Shown piece by piece: positions 33,234-41,331 of a DNA stretch of 48,241 bases. The translations under genes and the position numbers were made by a program. Positions within the stretch are counted from its first letter, which is position 1; each line of letters opens with the position of its first letter. Under the pieces are notes generated by a model, which worked only from the letters and a program-made list of their open reading frames with translations, was not told the DNA's origin and searched no databases. Source of the stretch: a virus; IMG/VR virus record IMGVR_UViG_3300010148_000019, positions 1 to 48,241 of that record; one strand, written 5' to 3'.

Positions 33234-35201
33234 TCAATACTTTGCGATAGTATCACGAGCCAAGACTTTGATAGACTTTGGCATAATTTTCAGTGTGGAT
33301 TTTACCACACCTTTGTCTTCGGGAATTTGAAGTGGTGCTTCAATAATGTAGTAATCATCAATCAAAAGCACCATTTTTTCGGTGTGTAGGTCTGCTGTAC
33401 TACCTATTTTATTCTTTTCAAAAATGATACGAATTTGATTGGTTGTTGAGTTGTTTTCACCGTGTACACTGAACTCCGTTCCTGTACGCATTTTGTGGTA
33501 AAACAACGGGTCATCCACTGCAATTTCCATTGTCATTTCATACGAAGTTTGACCTTCAACCATGAGGTTTGCGTTTCTCGCACCAGCAAATGGTACTTGG
33601 TCCGTTGATGCTGATGCTGATTGATACTGTCCATTGATGGTATGGAATGCTTGCATACCTGTTTGTCCGGTTAATGAGAAGTTCATCACTTGAGCAACTT
33701 GTTGTCCAGCCAAAGTAATGCTACCGTTGTAAAACATAAACGGTTTCTGCGTTCCCTTACCAATACCCGATTCAAGACGCTTTGCTTCGGTGCTGGCAGT
33801 ATCATCAAACATGCGATGTGCGCCATATCTTGTCAACGGTGTGGCTTCTAAACGACCAGTATCGGTGTAGCAAAGAGCCGCATTGAAGTTGACTGAAAGG
33901 CGTAGTGCCGCATCGTTGTCAGTTGTCATGGTAAAGTCAGTGACCTTACAGCCACGGAACACACGAGTCAATTCCTTTGAGTCATTAACTCCACCATCGG
34001 TACTACCAGCATTTGAGTCAATATCTCGGCGGCGTTGTGATACTTCAAGAGCAAATGATGGTTGAGTGGTGCGAGAGAAAAGAAGATGTGAAACAGAATC
34101 AGTAATGGTATTATCAGTGCCAATTGCTACAGGGTTTGTATCAGCATCACCGATAATTCGTACTTCAACTGCTCTTCCCGAATCGTGAGCATATTTCAAG
34201 GGTTCATCCAAGTACACAACATGGTCGCCTGTGTTCTCCGAAACTCCGATTACTCTTCGGATTTCATTTGTTTGCGCCAAATCAAAATCAAAGTCAGTAA
34301 GTGTTCCATCCCATTCAGCCGAGCCTGTTTCCGGCTCATGGTCGCTTACAATAGGAACTTCTGTAGGGTCTTGAATTTCAATGTAAGTGCCTACAGCAAC
34401 TTGAGCATCGTGAGCGTTGAGAACAATGTGTGATTGACCAGCAAAAGAAGCCGAGCCAAGAGAAAGTGTCACATCACTGGCAAGTGAAGTTTGAAGTTTG
34501 CTTAACAATTCATGTCCAAGACAGTATTTGAGCCAGCGAGCAGAATGCATAGCGACTTCAAATGAGCCACCTTCGTTGGTAAGTTTGCCGGGAACTTGCA
34601 CGCTTACATCACGACCAAGCCCTACAACATGGAACCGCTTCAAGTCCACCTTAGTTTCGGGTAGGGTGAGGGCCGTAGCAATACCCAAGAACTGGTCAAT
34701 TTTGAAAGATTCTGTTGCCGGAGCGCCTGTAGTTGCTTTTGACATAGCAACATCCATCGGTGGAGTTTTGTAAGGTAAAATTTCTAACACATTGCCCGGC
34801 CCCATAGTTGCCATAGCAGGTGTAAGCATAGCAGGTGTAATTTTTAGAGTGACACCATCATTTTCAACAATAGTAAAAATGCGCCCATTACTTGCTAAGT
34901 CACCCGATACAATATCATCAGCCCCGCTTCCACCCGAAGTGGTCCAAATAAGTTGAGAACCTACAAGACCATTTACGGGGTATCTCAAAGCGTGACGGTC
35001 TGCTGTATTGGCGTGGTTATCTTCTTGAAATAAGGTATCATTTACTTCTGCTTTAAAAGTTAATTCTGTGATATTCCCAGCCGCCGTACCAACAGTTAGC
35101 CCCACATCGGAGTTTGCACCCGTACCAATTCTTATTCGCAAACCCGTTTCCGGTGCAAATGATACTTCTGCTAAATCGCCCTTGTACACTGTGCTTGGCA
35201 T
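33234..35201 (-). CDS. Putative major tail tube protein, enlarged
   Basis: This 655-residue beta-rich protein is encoded between tail-terminator-like genes and the tape measure genes, the tube slot in siphoviruses. It has many Thr/Ser/Asp strands: ISTEIQD-like segments and GTYIEIQDPTEVPIVSD, and a C-terminal part (EGQTSYEMTMEIAVDDPLF then NQIRIIFEKNKIG) like tube proteins. Typical tubes are 150-250 residues, so extra surface domains are likely. The ATG at 35201 (MPSTVYKG) is preferred over a TTG start three codons upstream. The gene lies 9 nt before the SAP gene. Tube identity is inferred from order and fold-like pattern. Confidence 0.6.
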   Translation of the reverse strand: MPSTVYKGDLAEVSFAPETGLRIRIGTGANSDVGLTVGTAAGNITELTFKAEVNDTLFQEDNHANTADRHALRYPVNGLVGSQLIWTTSGGSGADDIVSGDLASNGRIFTIVENDGVTLKITPAMLTPAMATMGPGNVLEILPYKTPPMDVAMSKATTGAPATESFKIDQFLGIATALTLPETKVDLKRFHVVGLGRDVSVQVPGKLTNEGGSFEVAMHSARWLKYCLGHELLSKLQTSLASDVTLSLGSASFAGQSHIVLNAHDAQVAVGTYIEIQDPTEVPIVSDHEPETGSAEWDGTLTDFDFDLAQTNEIRRVIGVSENTGDHVVYLDEPLKYAHDSGRAVEVRIIGDADTNPVAIGTDNTITDSVSHLLFSRTTQPSFALEVSQRRRDIDSNAGSTDGGVNDSKELTRVFRGCKVTDFTMTTDNDAALRLSVNFNAALCYTDTGRLEATPLTRYGAHRMFDDTASTEAKRLESGIGKGTQKPFMFYNGSITLAGQQVAQVMNFSLTGQTGMQAFHTINGQYQSASASTDQVPFAGARNANLMVEGQTSYEMTMEIAVDDPLFYHKMRTGTEFSVHGENNSTTNQIRIIFEKNKIGSTADLHTEKMVLLIDDYYIIEAPLQIPEDKGVVKSTLKIMPKSIKVLARDTIAKY

Positions 35202-35211
35202 GTTAATCAAC

Positions 35212-35661
35212 TCATGGTATTGCTTCTGCGAGTATTACTACTTCAACTTGGAATGTCATACGGAATAATTGCTTGCTACGGTCGGAAAGGTCGGTGCGGG
35301 TCTTGAAAACTAAACGGTCAAAACTTACTCCATCCCCCTTTCTTTTCGAGTGAATCAGCCTTCGCACTTCGTTCTCAAGTGCTTGCAGATGCTTCCTCCC
35401 CTTAACAGTTCGCATATCAACCGTGATATTTATGCGAGAAGTGACGAAATCATAGAACAATTCCGGTGCTTCTTCGTTATGTGCTGTTTCATAGCACATA
35501 ATGTAATCATGGCGTTGCAAATCAATACGCTTTCCTCTTTCCGGCGATGTGGAAGCAATATCAATTACTATGGGGCGTATATTGCTGGTATTTCCCCGAT
35601 TCCAGTCAGTTTGAAACAGGTTGATGATAACATCAAGTGATTCAGTCCAAGTTGCAACCAT
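35212..35661 (-). CDS. Putative tail terminator/completion protein
   Basis: This 149-residue alpha/beta protein has an N-terminal helix (ESLDVIINLFQTDWNRGN). A strand (IRPIVIDIAS), a basic segment (HDYIMCYET, RINITVDMRTV), a helix (GRKHLQALENEVRRLIHSKRKG) and final strands (KQLFRMTFQVEVVILAEAIP) follow. This order resembles the tail terminator fold (lambda gpU/HK97 gp10-like). It overlaps the upstream stop by 1 nt (TGATG), and ATG at 35661 is favoured over TTG at 35664. It lies directly before the tube gene, consistent with the terminator role. Confidence 0.55.
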   Translation of the reverse strand: MVATWTESLDVIINLFQTDWNRGNTSNIRPIVIDIASTSPERGKRIDLQRHDYIMCYETAHNEEAPELFYDFVTSRINITVDMRTVKGRKHLQALENEVRRLIHSKRKGDGVSFDRLVFKTRTDLSDRSKQLFRMTFQVEVVILAEAIP

Positions 35662-36032
35662 CAAATACCACCACTTATTTTGTCGCTAAGTTCTTTGAAG
35701 TTTAAAGGAATAATAAAACCATCTTTGTATTGTAAGTTGTTTTCCACCATCTTCGGATTTTGCCGTAGCATCGCATCATCGGTGGCTTTCAAGAGTTTTT
35801 CCATCTCTTCATCGGTGGCTTGTTTTTTACTTGAAGTGTTAAAGTATGCACCATCTTTTTGTTGTAAACCTTGAGCAGAAGCCTCAATGTCCATCATTCG
35901 CTCACGAAAATCTTTGGGTTCTTGAGTGAACTCTTCACGCATTTGCTTTTGCAATTGCTTGTCTTTAATGTACATTTCAGTAATTCCAATATGAAAGTAA
36001 TCACCTTGTTCTGTGAACTCTCGGACACTCAC
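35661..36032 (-). CDS. Head-tail connector region protein of unknown family
   Basis: This 123-residue protein is predominantly charged and helical (KDKQLQKQMREEFTQEP, EEMEKLLKATDDAMLRQ). It starts at GTG 36032 in a GTGA overlap with the connector stop, supported by GGTGGTG upstream. No cysteines or known motif are visible. The gene lies between the connector-like protein and the tail terminator candidate, where head-tail joining proteins reside. Function is assigned by position only. Confidence 0.55.
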   Translation of the reverse strand: MSVREFTEQGDYFHIGITEMYIKDKQLQKQMREEFTQEPKDFRERMMDIEASAQGLQQKDGAYFNTSSKKQATDEEMEKLLKATDDAMLRQNPKMVENNLQYKDGFIIPLNFKELSDKISGGI

Positions 36033-37591
36033 TCAAACACCACCATTTCGACATACTTTGGTAGGGTTCGGTCGATTTCGGCTTGATATAACTGCACCTT
36101 GCTCGCAAGGTCGATGTTCTGTGTACCTTCGGGAATAAGCACCGAGCGGTCGTCAGCCATCAATAATTCAATGGCAACCATCTTGGTACATACATCTTCA
36201 ATGGCTTTCTCAAGGTATCTTTCACCGTAAATATAACTGGTTTTGATAGCGTTCCATTCAAAGAACGGGTAGGAGTTGTTGAAGTAAACAATCCCCATTT
36301 CGTGGTCAAGCCACCAATCACGGAGTCGGCCACTGTCACCACTACCGCTACCACCCTGTAGGTCAACTAAGAGTGATTGTTGGGTGATAGCCCCTGTAAT
36401 TGCTCCTAAACTACCGGTGACAGCCACGCATCCTGTGAAGGAGGTAGCCGTCTTACCTGTGTATCGGAATACATCGCCACTGGCATCAATAGCAACACCA
36501 GCGTTTACAAATCCTTCTGTAGATGCTACATTGATAGTTGTACTGTCAAGGCTTGTGAATGTAGTGCTGTTGGTCTGTGTTTGGTCAATAGCAATGCTTG
36601 ATGAATTGGTGACCATACTACACACCTCACCAGCCTTTACACCCCTCATGCTGGTGACTTTGACCACACCTGTACCGTAATCAGCGTTGGCAGTAGCCAA
36701 GAACTCATTATGAATAGCGATATTTGATGTAGAGCCTTCAAGTGTAAATGTTGGTGAAAACTCAACAGCCGCTTTGCTTACACGGTCTTCCTTGTTGATG
36801 AGGTCAGCAAAGTTTTGCGCTACCGTAGCGGCATCAAAGTCGTCACGCCACTGGCCTGTACCAGTGCCTTGAGCAAGAGTAGCAACACTTCCATTACCGG
36901 GTGAAAAGTACACTGCGGCTGAACTAAGGGAAGACACATCCTCAAACTTTACACGGGCTTCTGCCGCACCAATTTCACGATAGTCAGCACCTTGCCATAG
37001 TTCAAGGCGAAGAATTTGCTGTACATTCCTAAAAAGGAGGGGTGCAGTACCGACATAATCAGTGTAGTACCGTCGTCGGTATGGCTTGTAGGTATCGAAA
37101 TTGATGTACTCGGCTGATACCAAATAAGGTCGCCAAGCGTTGCGAGTAAGATTGTCGATGCGGTCTTGCATCTTGAGAATAACATGGTCCACTTTTGCCT
37201 TCGTCATTCCACGAGTACGGCCATCTGTGAACGATGCTTGATTTTGCACATAGGTGTTGTCAGCCACTTGATAATCAGCCGCCGTAATACTACCACTGAA
37301 AGTCAGTTTTACACCGCTGGCTGAACTGGTGATAGCAGTAATGACTTTTTCAAAACCCATAGGGTCTGCATCGGAGTAAATCAAAAGTGTGTCACCAACA
37401 CTGTAGCCGTTGTTTCGATAGTCGCCACCAGTGATAAAAACACCATCAGTAGCACTGTCGGCACTTACGAGGACAGCCTCGCTTGGTCCAATATCGAGTA
37501 GGTCAGCGACTTTTTGGGCGGTGGTGTACACTACAGCAGACGGGTCAAGTGGGCGGGTTTCCGCTTCACCGGGACTGAACACTACTGGCAT
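36029..37591 (-). CDS. Head-tail adaptor/connector-like protein with a fibre-type beta insert
   Basis: This 520-residue protein has an N-terminal and a C-terminal part typical of connector proteins: helical repeats around 132-155 (KVDHVILKMQDRIDNLTRNAW) and 440-510 (YGERYLEKAIEDVCTKMVAIELLMADD). Between them lies a beta insert at 351-394 (TTINVASTEGFVNAG, VFRYTGK, SFTGCVAVTG) that resembles beta modules of the giant tail protein. The helical C-terminus (QLYQAEIDRTLPKYVEMVVFE) fits a ring-forming adaptor. GAGGGAGGG lies just before the ATG. The gene order (after head genes, before terminator) supports an adaptor role. The insert is unusual. Confidence 0.6.
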   Translation of the reverse strand: MPVVFSPGEAETRPLDPSAVVYTTAQKVADLLDIGPSEAVLVSADSATDGVFITGGDYRNNGYSVGDTLLIYSDADPMGFEKVITAITSSASGVKLTFSGSITAADYQVADNTYVQNQASFTDGRTRGMTKAKVDHVILKMQDRIDNLTRNAWRPYLVSAEYINFDTYKPYRRRYYTDYVGTAPLLFRNVQQILRLELWQGADYREIGAAEARVKFEDVSSLSSAAVYFSPGNGSVATLAQGTGTGQWRDDFDAATVAQNFADLINKEDRVSKAAVEFSPTFTLEGSTSNIAIHNEFLATANADYGTGVVKVTSMRGVKAGEVCSMVTNSSSIAIDQTQTNSTTFTSLDSTTINVASTEGFVNAGVAIDASGDVFRYTGKTATSFTGCVAVTGSLGAITGAITQQSLLVDLQGGSGSGDSGRLRDWWLDHEMGIVYFNNSYPFFEWNAIKTSYIYGERYLEKAIEDVCTKMVAIELLMADDRSVLIPEGTQNIDLASKVQLYQAEIDRTLPKYVEMVVFE

Positions 37592-37604
37592 ACATTACCC
37601 TCCC

Positions 37605-38243
37605 TCACCCTTGCTGTTCTTTCGTATCAAAAGGAATGCCCATTTGCTTTTGACAATCAGCACAAATATCATTTGCAACTTGACCACGGAATAGTGAGAA
37701 ATCTTTGCTACACTCGGCACATTTACTACTTGGAGTAGGATTATGCCTCGCTCGCACTTCTTCGGGAATCTCAACCCCTGCTACCGAAGGATAGCCAAAT
37801 TTCAAGATACTCCAAGCATCACGCATAGGAACTTGGCGAGAGGTCATGATACGGCGCATGTGTTCAGCCTCGGCATCGGGGTTGAACTCTTCTTCTTCGG
37901 GCGGCATACCATCACGGAGTTTACCTTCACTGTCAAACAAATCGGGTGTTTGAGGCATCTCACTCTCAACATTGGGTTCACTCAACGAACTTTCCAAGTT
38001 TTGCCCCTCAAAGGGTACTCTTTCGTTCATGAACTTGAGTCCGTGTTCCTCCGGGTTCGCTACAGCGTCGTACATGAGTTTGTCACGGGCTTGAGTAAAC
38101 TGTTCACCTGCGGCATCACCACCAGCACCACGAAGTTCGTTAGCGACTTTTTTGTTTGCCCACCGTTGAAGGCGAATTTCTTCACCATCTGCGGTAAGCA
38201 CCTTTTGTCGGTGGGGTTGAATCGCTTTAATCAAAATCTTCAT
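37605..38243 (-). CDS. Zinc-binding protein of the head module
   Basis: This 212-residue protein has an N-terminal basic region (KAIQPHRQKVLTADGEE), an acidic Pro/Glu-rich middle (MPQTPDLFDSEGK, GMPPEEEEF), and a C-terminal zinc ribbon with C175-x2-C178 (KCAECSKDF) and C194-x2-C197 (ICADCQKQ). The ATG at 38243 is 4 nt past the upstream stop, and an in-frame ATG nine codons upstream overlapping that gene is less likely. It is one of two adjacent zinc-ribbon proteins in the head-tail region. The function may be in virion assembly or DNA contact. Confidence 0.6.
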   Translation of the reverse strand: MKILIKAIQPHRQKVLTADGEEIRLQRWANKKVANELRGAGGDAAGEQFTQARDKLMYDAVANPEEHGLKFMNERVPFEGQNLESSLSEPNVESEMPQTPDLFDSEGKLRDGMPPEEEEFNPDAEAEHMRRIMTSRQVPMRDAWSILKFGYPSVAGVEIPEEVRARHNPTPSSKCAECSKDFSLFRGQVANDICADCQKQMGIPFDTKEQQG

Positions 38244-38247
38244 AGTA

Positions 38248-38547
38248 TCACATTCTGTTCTTTTCGTCACGACTTGCTAAGTTGTATTCCATTGGTTTGT
38301 CACAACTACCACAAGTGGCTCTCCACATAAAATGAAGGAAGCCACAGTGTGTACAGCGTGTACCCGAACCTATGTTCAGCACATCACCGATATTACGATT
38401 ACGGTTGCGTTGTGAAGATGTAATACCCTTGAGGGGGTTTTGCTCGTCAGTCACAGCGGCAATGCTGTACTCACTATCGTTTTTGACACCTTGCTTACTC
38501 GACCGCACCATGTCGCTAAGGTCGAGGGTTCTTGCATCAAATCCCAT
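38248..38547 (-). CDS. Small zinc-ribbon protein of the head module
   Basis: This 99-residue protein begins with a polar N-terminus (GFDARTLDLSDMVRSS) and has C65-x2-C68 (RCTHCGF) and C79-x2-C82 (TCGSCDK), a compact zinc ribbon ending with a basic tail (RDEKNRM). GAGGTGA lies 6 nt before the ATG. It lies just upstream of a second zinc-ribbon gene. Zinc-ribbon pairs in a head operon are uncommon in bacterial phages. Function is unknown. Confidence 0.6.
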   Translation of the reverse strand: MGFDARTLDLSDMVRSSKQGVKNDSEYSIAAVTDEQNPLKGITSSQRNRNRNIGDVLNIGSGTRCTHCGFLHFMWRATCGSCDKPMEYNLASRDEKNRM

Positions 38548-38558
38548 ACCTACTCACC

Positions 38559-38762
38559 TCAAGCGAGTTGGTATGTCACCATGACAAAGACATTTCCCAA
38601 TACAGGGAATACTTCGGTATCAATTACAGAACTCGTACTGCTTGAATCAGCAACCGCTTGAATGAGGTCTTCAACTGCCGCCGCCCATGTAGCCGCCGCA
38701 TTTACCTCTTTAGGCGAGAAAGGGCCGAAGCACTTTACGCCAATCTTGGTTAGTGATGCCAT
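38559..38762 (-). CDS. Small head-tail module protein
   Basis: This 67-residue protein has an initial strand (TKIGVKCFGPF), an alanine-rich helix (EVNAAATWAAAVEDLIQAVAD), and closing strands (VIDTEVFPVLGNVFVMVTYQLA). GGTGA lies 5 nt before the ATG. It is very short for a connector, and may be a stopper or ring subunit. No family is recognised. Confidence 0.55.
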   Translation of the reverse strand: MASLTKIGVKCFGPFSPKEVNAAATWAAAVEDLIQAVADSSSTSSVIDTEVFPVLGNVFVMVTYQLA

Positions 38763-38775
38763 TTAAGTCACCGTT

Positions 38776-39312
38776 TCAGCGTTGACCAAGAATCCACCAT
38801 CGACCGGCCGAATCCGAAGTACCGTCCGGTGGTGTAGTGTTTTGCGGTGCGTCGATAACGAGTACCTTTCGAGTTTCATCCACTGAAATGTCAAGACTCT
38901 TGCTGATAAGTGTGACTCCGGGCTTGTAGGCTCCGAACACGCAAATAGGTGCATCGTCATCCATTTGTGCAATAAGACCCGGTGCTTCAAGAGTCAATTC
39001 AGTAGCGGCCACTCCCGCCAAAACGCCTTGAAAAGTACCATCAACGGCGTAGATAGATTGGCCGGGGTAAAGAGCAAGGGTAGCGTTTGTACCATCGACT
39101 GTCAAAGTTGTTTGTCCAGCGGCTTCGTGTGCCCCTTGGTTAATGAGTACGCCAGTTGTGACAATTCCCGATGTAATGTGTCCACCGGAGGCTATCACGC
39201 TGGTAAGATGGCTTGAGTAATCAACTTCTCTTCCACCTGCTACAAATGTACCGGACAACATCAAAAGGTCGCCTACTACATGCGTTCGTATATCTTGTGC
39301 TACAGTTCCCAT
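38776..39312 (-). CDS. Beta-rich head-associated protein
   Basis: This 178-residue protein has many short Gly/Thr/Val strands (GDLLMLSGTFVAGG, GQTTLTVDGTNATLAL, GVTLISKSLDISVDETRKV) and no helices of note. It may form a small beta-sandwich, as in capsid decoration or stabilisation proteins. The ATG overlaps the upstream stop as TAATG, with GGAGATGA just upstream. No named family matches by eye. Confidence 0.5.
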   Translation of the reverse strand: MGTVAQDIRTHVVGDLLMLSGTFVAGGREVDYSSHLTSVIASGGHITSGIVTTGVLINQGAHEAAGQTTLTVDGTNATLALYPGQSIYAVDGTFQGVLAGVAATELTLEAPGLIAQMDDDAPICVFGAYKPGVTLISKSLDISVDETRKVLVIDAPQNTTPPDGTSDSAGRWWILGQR

Positions 39313-39692
39313 TATTGTTCATCTCCTGTTGTTTCTTCGCTGGGTTCAACTTCACTTAAAGATTCCTCAACTGGTGTAGGGTTCAAATGTTCCTCAACCA
39401 GTTTGAGTGCGGCAGTCTTTGTAAGATAGCCAGCACCCGTAGGTACTTTTTGTGCTTTTAACCAAGCAAGAATGTCTTTGCGGCTCCAACCCGTGTCGGG
39501 CAAGCCGTCATTACCTGCGTCTGTGGTACTTTCCTCTTCACCTTCAATCAAGAAGCGTGATGCGGGTAGTGTGTGTCGCCACTCGTTGAGCCATTCTTGC
39601 TCAACTTCAACGACTTCTCCACGAGTCCACATACCCATTGCGTGTCGCATGGGGCGTTCAAAGAACGGTCCCAAAAAGGTCACAGTAGGCAA
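39312..39692 (-). CDS. HeH/LEM-like domain protein of the head module
   Basis: This 126-residue protein starts at TTG (39692), supported by GAGGTG 6 nt upstream; the next ATG is 14 codons later and would remove the conserved-looking N-terminus (PTVTFLGPF). A helix-extended-loop-helix domain (about 67-104: DILAWLKAQKVPTGAG, TKTAALKLVEEHL) follows, a module often seen in phage head-completion genes as a small DNA- or protein-binding unit. The C-terminus is acidic and low complexity (EPSEETTGDEQ). A connector role is consistent with its place after the capsid genes. Confidence 0.6.
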   Translation of the reverse strand: MPTVTFLGPFFERPMRHAMGMWTRGEVVEVEQEWLNEWRHTLPASRFLIEGEEESTTDAGNDGLPDTGWSRKDILAWLKAQKVPTGAGYLTKTAALKLVEEHLNPTPVEESLSEVEPSEETTGDEQ

Positions 39693-39702
39693 TTAGCCCA
39701 CC

Positions 39703-40164
39703 TCATCCAACGATTGCAGTTAGCAAGACAACATCTGTTGCCCCACCAGTTGTATATGCGATTGTACCCGATTCGTGTGCAACAACGGTAGCCGCCGCCA
39801 ACAAAGATTCGTCGGTGTCGGTGTCGTTGACAAGGGAGAGCAAAGCGAAAACCTTGCTTAGTCCACTGTCGTATGCGTTTACATCGAAGGTGTGTGCTGT
39901 TCCTGTGTCACCGGTTAGGAGAACCGAAACAAGTCGGAGTCCCGAAATTGGTTTGTTTGCGCTTGAGTTCACGGCTTGGAAAGCATCCAAATTACCGGGG
40001 TATTTCTTGGTCGCATCGCTGGAATCAGCAACGCCGGAAAGCCATGCTGTGTTGTCGCCAACAGTTCCATTTGCGTTAGGAACAAGTTGAGGTGCGCCCG
40101 GTGTGTTTCCACCAATTGCAATATCCAAGTAGGTCGTCGTCACTGTCAAATTACTGTGTGCCAT
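39703..40164 (-). CDS. Probable capsid decoration protein
   Basis: This 153-residue protein has an N-terminal SNLTVTTTYLDIAIGG and long beta strands (PISGLRLVSVLLTGD, AHTFDVNAYDSGLSKVF, GTIAYTTGGATDVVLLTAI). It is located just after the major capsid gene. It has no transmembrane or catalytic motif. The leader in front of its ATG is almost identical to that of the capsid gene, suggesting matched expression and hence a decoration or cement protein made in comparable amounts. Family identity is not established. Confidence 0.6.
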   Translation of the reverse strand: MAHSNLTVTTTYLDIAIGGNTPGAPQLVPNANGTVGDNTAWLSGVADSSDATKKYPGNLDAFQAVNSSANKPISGLRLVSVLLTGDTGTAHTFDVNAYDSGLSKVFALLSLVNDTDTDESLLAAATVVAHESGTIAYTTGGATDVVLLTAIVG

Positions 40165-40190
40165 ATTATGTCATCTCCATTATTTTTTTT
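40162..40190 (-). promoter_or_regulatory. Leader of the decoration gene (copy 2 of a shared leader)
   Basis: On the minus strand the ATG is preceded by AAAAAAAATAATGGAGATGA and 6 more bases. The same pattern precedes the capsid gene (41300-41327). GGAG serves as the ribosome binding site, and the A-tract may help initiation or act as a TATA-like element. Confidence 0.6.
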
Positions 40191-40201
40191 CTCATCCACC
40201 A

Positions 40202-41302
40202 TCACTTAAGGTCACGAATTGAAGCGTGTCCTCCGAAGAAAGTCGTCCATAGTTCTCCCATAGTTCGGTACATTCCTTCTTGTCCAAGACGGTTGATTGC
40301 GAATGGGTCACCAGTTTCAATACCACTCTCGAAGTATTGGGTCGGGATAGCGGTTGAGAAGTACAAGTAGTCCGTATCGAGGAAGTACATGCGGCTCAAG
40401 GTGTCTGCTTGAACATCCTTAGATGGGATGATTGGGACACCGTTGTAGGTAGCGACGATGAATCCGGCTTCGATACCGGGAACACCCTTCACACCGTTGT
40501 AGGTAGGAGTGATTCGCTTCTCTTCCATGAATCGCTGTTGCGACTGTAGGAGTTGTTGAAGGCGCATCAAAGTGTCATATCCTGTAAGGATGACCTTTGG
40601 ATTGCCACCACGGGTCCATGTCTTTTGGAAGATGGTGTCCAAGTGGTCGAGGGAGAGAGTTCGGTCAGTACCGGAGTTCTCATCGTGTTCTGCAAGGGAC
40701 CAAGAGTTTGCACTTCGGTCGATTGAGTAAATGTCTTCGTTAGCGGAAGAAGATGCACCAGTGGTGATTCGGTCAAGTGACTCGAAATCGTTGCCAGCGG
40801 CGGTAGCCTTGTCAACAAGAAGCATCTTGTTGATATGCTCGGCGTGGTGCTTACCCATTTCTTCCTTGAGGATTGAGCGAATGTCGCCCAGTCCGTCATC
40901 CTTGTCAGCAAGGAACATTGCAGTTTCGCTCATGTCGAAGGTGTGAACCACAGTCTTCGGCTTTGCGGCAATGTGTTGGAAGATAGGCTTGGTTGTGTCC
41001 GGTAGGGTTGCGTTTTCTGCAACACCGCCGCCAACAGTGAACGAAGGTCGTGCAGTGATGACTCGCCATCCACTGCGTTCCCACGGTCGCTTTGGTAGGA
41101 TTGAAAATGCGTTGAACTCTTGGTTCAATTGGGACCAAACTTTGCGACCATAAATCGCTTGGTAAGTACCAGCAGTTGAGGACAGCATAGGGCTGTCAGC
41201 CTTGAGCAACTCACTACCGGAGTAGGAATAGCCCATTGCGTTCCCTGCGCCGTAGTAGTATCGTTCCATGTCAGTCACGCTTCGGATATAATCTCTTGCC
41301 AT
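40202..41302 (-). CDS. Major capsid protein, HK97 fold
   Basis: This 366-residue protein sits directly after a prohead protease-scaffold gene and has the length and pattern of HK97-type capsid proteins. It has an N-terminal helical arm (RDYIRSVTDMERYYYG), a P-domain long helix (RSILKEEMGKHHAEHINKML), then NPKVILTGYDTLMRLQQLL and FIVATYNGVPIIPSKDV of the A-domain. The C-terminus is YRTMGELWTTFFGGHASIRD. I prefer ATG at 41302, since GGAGATGA lies 5 nt upstream, over a TTG or ATG within that leader. The protein forms the icosahedral shell. Recognition is by gene order and fold-like pattern, not by direct comparison. Confidence 0.85.
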   Translation of the reverse strand: MARDYIRSVTDMERYYYGAGNAMGYSYSGSELLKADSPMLSSTAGTYQAIYGRKVWSQLNQEFNAFSILPKRPWERSGWRVITARPSFTVGGGVAENATLPDTTKPIFQHIAAKPKTVVHTFDMSETAMFLADKDDGLGDIRSILKEEMGKHHAEHINKMLLVDKATAAGNDFESLDRITTGASSSANEDIYSIDRSANSWSLAEHDENSGTDRTLSLDHLDTIFQKTWTRGGNPKVILTGYDTLMRLQQLLQSQQRFMEEKRITPTYNGVKGVPGIEAGFIVATYNGVPIIPSKDVQADTLSRMYFLDTDYLYFSTAIPTQYFESGIETGDPFAINRLGQEGMYRTMGELWTTFFGGHASIRDLK

Positions 41303-41327
41303 ATTTTTCATCTCCATTATTTTTTTG
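41300..41327 (-). promoter_or_regulatory. Leader of the capsid gene (copy 1 of a shared leader)
   Basis: The minus strand reads AAAAAAATAATGGAGATGA and then AAAAT before the ATG. It matches the leader of the decoration gene over about 19 nt with no mismatch, ending GGAGATGA. The ATG inside the leader (41317) is in frame and could be misread as the start. Confidence 0.6.
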
Positions 41328-41331
41328 TTTT

